A stretch of DNA of 64,000 nucleotides from Dactylorhiza incarnata (lineage: Eukaryota; Streptophyta; Magnoliopsida; Asparagales; Orchidaceae), in assembly GCA_033032865.1 (NCBI GenBank), contig JAWHQI010000013.1, forward strand, positions 1,860,001 through 1,924,000, given 5' to 3'. How positions within the stretch are numbered: the stretch's first letter is position 1; every line of letters starts with the position of its first letter. The notes beneath the pieces are model-generated. The model saw nothing but the letters and a program-made list of their open reading frames with translations. It was not told the DNA's origin and searched no databases. Position numbers and translations under genes: made by a program. Of the stretch, positions 57,831 to 64,000 are shown piece after piece.

Positions 57831-60171
57831 TTATTGGTTGTACCAGCATTGTTTGGCAAGGTGGCCAGTTTTGTTACATATATGGCACTTGATTATCTTA
57901 TTATTATGATAATTTGAGTTTAGAGAAGAATAGAAGGGTTGATTAGAATAGAAGGTTTGATTATGATGGGAATTTTGGTTAGGATAGAAATTTTGGTTAA
58001 AATGGGAATTTTGGTTACCATGTTTAGGGTAGAAATCATGATAGAGGTGTTGATTAGGATAGAAATCATGATTGGGATGAATGGGTCCTGAATATGGGTT
58101 AGGATGAAAGGATTTTGGAGGAAAGGTATTTAAGTTGCTCTGAACTTTTGTGCGTCGATATCTATTCGACGCATGTTGATAGTCACGTCGATTTATATTC
58201 GGCGCTTTCTCCAGATGGCGTCGATCTGATTTCAACGCATAGAGAAAGTTGCGTCGATTGGAAGTCGACGTGCTTTTGTTCAAGCGTCTAGAAGAGGTCG
58301 AGGCATCTGAGAGGTTGCGTTGAGTATAAGTCGACGCACTATCATTTATGCGTCGATATGAAGTCGACGCAATTGTATCTTCAATTTTCATTTTACCTTT
58401 TTCTGTTTTTACTCCTTTATGTGTTATTTTTCTTGGATTAGTTATTTCTTCAGATAAAGTTTGTGAGTCATCAGCTGAATAATATGATGTCTCATCAAAT
58501 TCCTTCATTTCTTTGAAGGAGTTTTCTTCCTTATCTTGTGGGTCCTTTTCTTGGTTTGTCCATTTGACAGGTTTAGTGAATTTTATAGGGCTCATCCAAG
58601 CAGGTTTGCTGGATGGATTTAAGGTGGTTGATGGATCAACTCCTAGCCCAAGATTTTTGTGTCTCATTGTTTGTTTTTTAGTGATTTCCTTAAGAGTTTG
58701 GCTTCTCATGTTTATTGATTCTTCAAAGGCCTTTGCCTGGGAAACCTTATCCTTAAGGAACTGATTTTCTATTTTACCCTTTTCTATCTCCTTTTCTATG
58801 ATGTTAGCCCTTAATTCAATATCTTTAGAGCATTTAACTTCTCTATTTCTCTGGTTTTAGCTACATTGATTTGTTCATTTAGATCTTTAATATCTTGTGT
58901 TGCTTTTAGTTGATCTAGACACATTCCCATAAAATCATTTCTGAAGTTATCACTTTGAAAATCTATTTCATCAAACATGCATACCTCATCCTTATCCTCA
59001 GATTCCTCTATGAGAATAAGGCTATCTTCTTTTTCATCTTCAGAAGATATGCTTTCTTCTGATCCTGTCTCACTCCAAGATTTAGCATTATCATTATTTT
59101 TTGATCCTTCAAGGGCCATCAAGCATAGATCTTCTTGCTTAGGTTCTTCATTGTCACTCTTGGAAGAGGAGTTGTCCTCAGAGTCTGTATCACTCCAGGC
59201 TTCTGCTATAAAGCCTCTTTCTTTCTTCTTCCCCTTTTTCTTGAGATCTTTCTTTGTCTCAGCATTTTCTGGACATTCTGGGGCAATATGTCCAGGTTTC
59301 CTGCAAGAATAACAAATAATTTCTTTAGTAGGAGTTTTGTCATACCTTGGTTTTGACTCTCTCCTTCTTGATCCATCTGTCCTGACCCATTTCTTGAATT
59401 TTCTGGCCAGGAAACTGAATAGTTCTTCTTCAGTGATAGAGCCTCCTTCCTCTGTTGCTTTTAATGCAATGTTCCTGTCTTTTGAGGAGATTGGAGTGTT
59501 TTCTCTTCTCTTCTTCTCTTCTCTAGTTTTCAGCAGTTGCTCATATGATTTGAGTTTTCCTAAGAGAGCATCTATTGAGATTTCCTTTTGTCCTCTTGTG
59601 TCTCTTATGGCCCATGTTCTTAAGTCCCATGAACTATGGAGACTCATTAGCAATTTGTCATTAATCTCAGTGAGAGAGATCTCTCTATCCAAGTTTTTCA
59701 ATTGATTGATGATTAGACTTAATCTGTCATACATCTCAGAGATACTCTCTTCATTTTTCTTTTGGAAGTTCTCATATTGTGAGATCAATAGAGCCTTTTT
59801 ATCTTTCTTTTCATCAGCACTTCCTTCCACCATCTTTGTAAGAGCATCCCAAATTTCTTTGGCTGATTCACAGTAAACAACCCTTTGAAATATGTTATCT
59901 GAGAGGGTTGAGACAAGTATGTTCATGGCCTTTAGATCACATGTTCTTGCCTTCTTCTCATCTTCTGTCCATTCAGATCTTGGAACAAGTGTTTGTGTGA
60001 CATTGCCATTTGCATCCTTTCTATAAGGCTTTGGGGGACCTGTCACAGTAATATTAAACAAGTTATCATCAATAGAATTCATATAAATTCTAATTCTTGT
60101 TTTCCAAACTGCAAACTTTTCAAGATTGCACATTGGTGGTCTGGTGGAAGCTTAATCATTGATTTGTGCCA
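57831..60171 (-). pseudogene. gag: gag of element H, broken
   Basis: The start by comparison with D and F is ATG 60171, but codon 7 is TAA, so the visible frame begins at Met 60133. Capsid: WKTRIRIYMNSID, SAKEIWDALTKMVEG, YENFQKKNEES. Zinc knuckle CYSCRKPGHIAPEC at about 59270-59310. Acidic serine tracts and coiled-coil-like sequence follow to 58811, then a 1-base shift near 58850 leads into the frame 58709-57831. That frame carries seven A-S-x-x-x-R-R type repeats coded by the 21-base modules (58380-58140), an Asn/His/Tyr-rich region with repeated FYPNQN strings, and a second knuckle CHICNKTGHLAKQC, then a stop. Confidence 0.88.
58140..58380 (-). repeat. Coding array of 21-base GCGTCGA-N7-TCGACGC modules
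   Basis: Perfect copy at 58350-58370 and diverged copies through 58140, spaced so that each repeats the peptide pattern A-S-x-x-x-R-R in the gag frame. An identical perfect copy is at 55372-55392 in the second gag tail. Confidence 0.85.
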
Positions 60172-60260
60172 TGTGAAAAATAATTGTTAGAGAAATATAT
60201 ATTTATAAATAAGAGGTAGGATCTTTTTGATCAAGGAGTTAGCCTTTTTAGATCAACCTA

Positions 60261-60272
60261 TCTCTGATACCA
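60261..60272 (-). promoter_or_regulatory. Primer-binding site of element H
   Basis: Minus-strand TGGTATCAGAGA, two bases inside the LTR end. Confidence 0.9.
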
Positions 60273-60274
60273 AT

Positions 60275-61598
60275 TGAAAGTGCACAGTTAACCTCACTAG
60301 AATTCTCTAGAGGGGGGTGAATAGAGATTTAAAATATTTTGTGCAAAGTAAATATATATATATGTGTATGATCACAGATTAAAGCTTCCCACACACACCA
60401 ACAAGAATTAAACAAATAAAGAAAGTAAATGCAAGAAAAGAAATCACAGCACAACACAAGAAAATATAGTGGTTCCCCAAACTTTGGGTAGTCCACTCTT
60501 CTACCCCCTTGGTAGGAATTCACTATCTTGCACTGAGTCTTTTGATAAGGAGACTCTTAGAACCACCCTGAGTCTTTTGATAAGGAGACTCTTAGAACCA
60601 ACTGAGTCTTTTGACAAGGAGACTCTTAGAACCAGTACAACTGAATTTTTTGAAGAGTGATTCTAAAAACTCTTACAATATGTGAGAATGAAAATAAGAA
60701 AAAGGAAAAGAATTATTTAAAACAAGAATGAATCTTCTTCCTAGCAAGAAGATTGGAAGCACAAGAAGTAGTGAATTAAATCTTTCTTTAATAGAGAGAA
60801 GAAGATTTGTAGCTTTTCCCTCTTATGTGAGCGCTATCAGAATTTGCAGCAGAGTGATTTCAGAAGCAGGAGAAGAAGAATGCTTGAATATTGCTGCAGG
60901 GCTATTTCTCAATTCTCTCTTTATCACTTGGGAGCTTTTCCTCTTTTTCAAATGTAAAATGGTGAATCACCTGGTCCCCTTTCTCTGCCGACCTCCTTGG
61001 TTATTTATAGCTCTGTTCATTAAAATAACACTATAGGAGAGTAATCAATTAGCAGGCAGAGTATTAGAAAGAAAGAGAAATTTACATAACAGTTATATCC
61101 ATAGAAGGAAAGTATTCAATCTGATTTCAAATAATGTCCATAAATGATTTAATCAATTTAGCCAAGAATCTAATAGAGGAAAAGAAAGATTCAGAACGGC
61201 TATAAGACATAAATTGATTTCATATAAATCAGATCTATAAGATAAGGAAAGAGATCTGGCGATTTTGAATTCTGTCATAAAGATTGACTTGCGTCGATTA
61301 CTATTCGACGCAAGCGTCGAATACATCCTGTCTGGACGTCGAGAGGAGAATAAGGAAGGTGCGTCGACTAGGGTGCGTCGACTTCTCAAGATACGTCGAC
61401 TAGAAGTCAGAGCTACGTCGACATAGGATGCGTCGACTTCTGCTTGGAGCTACTTCGACTCATTCTGATAGAAACGTCGACTTTATCTCGACGTTGCGTC
61501 GAATACTATTCGACGCATATTTACTTAGCCTTATTTTTCATTCTTAGAATTCTTATTAAACTTATGTTCAGGGGTTAAGAGAAATCATTTTCCCAACA
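60275..61598 (-). repeat. 5' LTR of element H
   Basis: Near-identical to 48204-49513. Differences: a 6-base G run (60312-60317) instead of 11, a shorter TA tract, scattered substitutions, and an extra inverted-repeat motif at 61290-61312. Hairpins GAGTCT-N10-AGACTC at about 60536-60625; TATA box (minus strand TATAAATA) at 61009-61002. Confidence 0.95.
61002..61009 (-). promoter_or_regulatory. TATA box of element H 5' LTR
   Basis: Minus-strand TATAAATA about 590 bases into the LTR. It places the hairpin array and G run downstream of it, inside the expected transcript leader. Confidence 0.6.
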
Positions 61599-61603
61599 CA
61601 GAT

Positions 61604-61844
61604 CTTCAGCGGCGACCTTGTCCTTTTGAGCAGCAGACATGGGTCGATGCTTCTGGGTCACAGGCGTCGAGCGATGTGTGGTGTCTCGATGCTTGTGAAC
61701 TTGGATGAATTCCTTGAGCACTTTGCTTGACCTGATGTTCTGCACAATGATTTTAGAAAGTATATCAAATACATTCTGAGGTATATCTTTGACTTAGGAA
61801 TGGACTTCTCCAAATCTAAGACATTGTGGACAATGGTCCCAACA
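61604..61844 (-). repeat. Solo LTR G, right piece
   Basis: Continues G after the CAGAT duplication and ends GGTCCCAACA, followed by CCAAT and the interrupted pol frame of F. Confidence 0.9.
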
Positions 61845-61849
61845 CCAAT

Positions 61850-62559
61850 GTTGTTTTGGATAGAGATGAAAAAGGTAAGTCCTTTGATCAAAATACTTAC
61901 AGAGTAGCCATTGGCTCTCTTCTCTACCTAACAGCTAGCAGACCATATATAATGTTTACTACCTGTATCTGTGCAAGTTTTTAGGTTGACCCAAAGGAAT
62001 CCCACATGAGTTCTGTCAAAAGAATTCTCAAATATCTGAAGGTTACTCCTGAGCTTGGTGTATGGTATCCAGCTGAATCTGGATTTGAATTAGTTGGTTA
62101 TTCAGATGCAGACTCTGCTGGATGCAGGCTGGATAGAAAAGCACTTCAAGAACATGTCAGTTTCAGGGTGCTAGACTGGTCTCATGGTTTAGCAAGAAGC
62201 AAACCACAGTCTCCACTTCTACAGCTGAAGCTAAGTATATAGCCTCAGGAAGCTGCTGTTCACAAATTTTGTGGATGCAAAATTAGTTGTTGGATTACTA
62301 ATTTTTCCTTGACCATTCCACAATCTATTGTGACAGTTCTAGTGCTTTTTCAATTGCTTCCTATCTTGTTCTTCATAGCAGAACTAAGCACATAGAGATA
62401 AGGCACCACTTTCTCAGAGACAATATAGAGAAGGGGAAGATCAACCTTCAATACATATCTACTGACACTCAAAGGGCTGACATCTTCACTAAGCCTCTTG
62501 ATGAAAGTAATCACAAGTTCTTCATCAATGCACTGGGTATGCTTGATGGAGCTTTGTAG
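61850..62559 (+). pseudogene. pol: pol of element F, last part (end of RT, RNase H)
   Basis: Resumes exactly where 46904 stopped (after MATN). Contains [11 protein letters not shown], a stop before VDPKESH, ILKYLKVTPELG, YSDADSAGC, then frame loss, and degraded RNase H with recognisable HIEIRHHF and DIFTKPLDE segments in changing frames, ending at TAG 62557-62559. The clean join across the CCAAT duplication proves the nested insertion. Confidence 0.9.
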
Positions 62560-62659
62560 GTCCCCCTTATTATGTATAAAGACCTATTTTCTATAGAAAA
62601 TTATTGCTGGGAAAAACAGCAAGGATTTTAAAGAACATCATAACTGTTTATTCAGAGCT

Positions 62660-62850
62660 GCATTGAATTCAAATCGATGTACCGTCGACTTCCACTAGAT
62701 GTCAGCTTTGAGAGCTCTCTGGGATGGATCATTCGAATAGCACTCGACGTAACGTCGAATACTTATCGATGCTTATGTTGAGCTCATCATTGATGATTAT
62801 ATTTCGAAGCCACGTCGACTTCAACTCGATGCTCCGTCGATTTGACAGTC
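62660..62850. repeat. GTCGA/TCGAC motif zone between pol and extra ORF of F
   Basis: CGTCGACTTC, CACTCGACGTAACGTCGA and related copies, non-coding. Same slot as in D and H. Confidence 0.8.
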
Positions 62851-63059
62851 GTGCGCATTAACATGTTTTGGCTGGCTGAATTCTTCTCTTTTCAACATTG
62901 CTTTGAATAAAACCCTAAGTTGCGACGATTCATCTACTTAAAGCAACTTATGCATTTGATTCTATTGTGCTTTTCAAATTCTCTCCCTATTGCTATCTTC
63001 CATTTCCTCTCTTCGTCTCTCTCTCTTGTTTCAGTGCAGGTAACCTCAAGATCTTCATG

Positions 63060-63290
63060 GCGTCTCCGTCGTTTCAACAAGATGTTATTGAAGCAGTCAA
63101 TGTTGATCTAGAAATAGTGTTATCGAATTTTAGCTCACTATATCTTGACTTCTCCAAGGAATGTTATTGCAAACTATGCGGCCAACATAGACGGTTGCAA
63201 GATCTTTCATCTAAAATCAAGGCCATTGATATAGAATTGAGACTAGCTACCGTGCCTGCATATGTCTTTATATCTTTTTCAATGATATAA
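63060..63290 (+). pseudogene. Start of the extra ORF of element F, truncated
   Basis: ATG 63058-63060 region opens MASPSFQQDVIEAVNVD, about 77 codons ending at TAA 63288. The pattern (MA-x-P/S, EAVNVDLE, FSKEC) is related to exon 1 of the H extra ORF. A pyrimidine tract with CAG precedes it (63020-63036). After the stop comes a purine run (GCAGGGGGGG) and then sequence leading into another LTR, so the rest of the ORF is gone. Confidence 0.6.
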
Positions 63291-63383
63291 AGCAGGGGGG
63301 GAAATGTATCAGCAAGCAGCTTCCTGAAGACTCAGCATACACAACAACAATTCCTCTTTCATTTATTTTTGAAGGGGAGCCAG

Positions 63384-63811
63384 CTTGATTGTTTATATAG
63401 GATGTAGTCTTAATTACCTAAAGGGGGGGGGGGGGGGGGGGGTGAATAGGTTTCTTTTCTTTTGTTATTTAACCTATCTTTTTTTTGAGCTAGTATTATT
63501 AAAATCAAACACACAGAAAATACACAACCATTTATAGAGGTTCCTCAAGACAGGGTGTCTTCAATAGTCCTCTTTCCCCCTTCACCTTTCTAACAATGAG
63601 TTAGACAAGGCCAACACCTCCAAACTCAGCTCCTTGTGCTTACAATATATATCCTTCAGGATCTCTCAGTTTTTCCCAAACCCTACCTCAGGCACAACAA
63701 CCCAACCTCAGGCACAGCTGCCTTACAAGCTCAGACCTATCAAGAAGTCATACCTCAGATCTCCATGGAGATCCTACACTCAAGATGAACCTTTAGCTCT
63801 ACACTCAGGTA
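63384..63811 (-). repeat. Partial LTR related to solo LTR G
   Basis: Begins near TGTTTATATAGG, has ACCTAAA followed by a 20-base G run (63423-63442), then GTGAATAGG and a block like that of G. It is cut near 63811. The exact start is uncertain. Confidence 0.65.
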
Positions 63812-64000
63812 CAAACACACCAACAAGAATTAAACAAATAAAGAAAGTAAATGTAAGAAAAGAAATCACAGCACAACACAAGAAAATAAAGTGGTTCCCC
63901 AAATTTTGGCTAGTCCACTCTTCTACCCCCTTGGTAGGAATTCACTATCTTGCATTGAGTCTTTTGATAAGGAGACTCTTAGAACCACCCTGAGTCTTTT
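63812..64000 (-). repeat. Partial LTR of the H family, running off the window
   Basis: From ACACACCAACAAGAATTAAAC it matches the H LTRs from about 48330 onward, through GTGGTTCCCCAAA and the first hairpins GAGTCT-N10-AGACTC. The LTR end and G run that should precede it are absent; it joins directly to the G-like piece. Confidence 0.8.

Larger units (their letters stand above)
48204..61598 (-). mobile_element. Sirevirus-like element H, full length, chimeric gag region
   Basis: LTRs of 1310 and 1324 bp, target duplication CAGAT (48199-48203 and 61599-61603), purine tract and primer site in place. Minus-strand order: gag, then a 2.3-kb foreign-order block (57830-55491), gag tail, PR, INT, RT, RNase H, extra ORF. 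The LTRs are almost identical apart from the G run, a TA-rich tract and one motif insertion, so the copy is young. It is inserted in solo LTR G. Confidence 0.95.
46905..61844 (-). mobile_element. Solo LTR G, split by element H
   Basis: LTR sequence 46905-48203 plus 61604-61844 (about 1540 bp) begins TGAAAGACTTT and ends GGTCCCAACA on the + strand. It is flanked by CCAAT at 46900-46904 and 61845-61849 and sits in the RT/RNase H coding sequence of F. No internal region of its own family is present, so it is a solo LTR left by LTR-LTR recombination. It contains a 23-base G run (46941-46963), an AGATCT-rich tandem repeat (about 47190-47350) and GCGTCGA...TCGACGC pairs with 15-base spacers (48030-48190, 61660-61690). 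Confidence 0.9.
39971..63383 (+). mobile_element. Old Sirevirus-like element F, interrupted by nested insertions
   Basis: 5' LTR, primer site, gag, pol and the start of an extra ORF are present on the + strand once the TRIM-like element (43028-43463) and the G/H nest (46905-61844) are subtracted. The coding region has many stops and frameshifts, so it is older than D and H. No 3' LTR of F is visible; another LTR takes over near 63384. The right bound given is the last position consistent with F. Confidence 0.85.

Noticed and set aside
1..64000. tRNA, rRNA or snRNA genes
   Set aside because: The only tRNA-like strings are primer-binding sites of retroelements and the isolated A box in the TRIM-like element; no cloverleaf could be built.

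Overview
The window is a repeat-dominated stretch of a plant nuclear genome. I see no cellular gene, rRNA, tRNA or CRISPR array that I can support. Nearly everything is LTR-retrotransposon sequence of the Ty1/copia type (one non-Sirevirus copy and several Sirevirus-like copies with an extra ORF downstream of pol) and of the Ty3/gypsy chromovirus type. Elements are inserted into one another on both strands. The species cannot be named from this. The element types point to a flowering plant with a large, TE-rich genome.

Layout. (1) 172-6547: a complete copia element, A, on the + strand with 1.1-kb LTRs and TSD CTAAC. Its gag-pol carries several stops and frameshifts. (2) 6553-7175: a diverged antisense LTR-like piece related to A. 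(3) 7176-7651 and 35414-36428: the LTR of a minus-strand Sirevirus-like element, C. It is split by a gypsy chromovirus (7652-35408, minus strand, TSD GTTAT) with 3.3-kb LTRs, an internal region of only 3.4 kb, no recognisable gag, and most of RT and RNase H deleted. The upstream gypsy LTR is itself split twice: by a ~6.3-kb insertion of unknown class (about 15190-21484), and by Sirevirus-like element D (21976-33438, minus strand, TSD AGAAG), which has near-identical LTRs and a long extra ORF. (4) 36429-39970: remnants, namely the end of the extra ORF of C, a gypsy gag scrap, LTR plus leader of a + strand element E, and a GC-rich minisatellite. (5) 39971 to about 63380: an old + strand Sirevirus-like element, F. 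It is interrupted in gag by a 436-bp TRIM-like miniature LTR element (43028-43463, TSD TACTC). In the reverse transcriptase/RNase H region it is interrupted by solo LTR G (TSD CCAAT), and G is interrupted by full-length element H (48204-61598, minus strand, TSD CAGAT). (6) 63384-64000: two abutting partial Sirevirus-type LTRs.

Order of events read from the nesting: C and F are oldest. The gypsy copy landed in C; the 6.3-kb segment and D landed later in the gypsy LTR. The TRIM-like element and G landed in F, and H landed in G.

Most notable signals: (i) 17- to 23-bp inverted repeats, with GTCGA and TCGAC arms separated by exactly 7 bases, fill three corresponding slots (LTR or its neighbourhood, gag tail, pol/extra-ORF junction) in elements D, F and H. 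In gag they read in frame as a seven-residue peptide repeat. (ii) H is chimeric: a 2.3-kb block in the gag tail holds a second extra-ORF start plus an inverted piece of its own LTR. (iii) Both extra-ORF starts of H carry a short GT-AG intron candidate that D lacks. (iv) The TRIM-like element carries a tRNA-like A box. (v) LTRs hold tandem hairpins whose stems co-vary around a constant loop.

All calls are by eye. Homology statements rest on recognised domain motifs and on direct comparison of copies inside the window.
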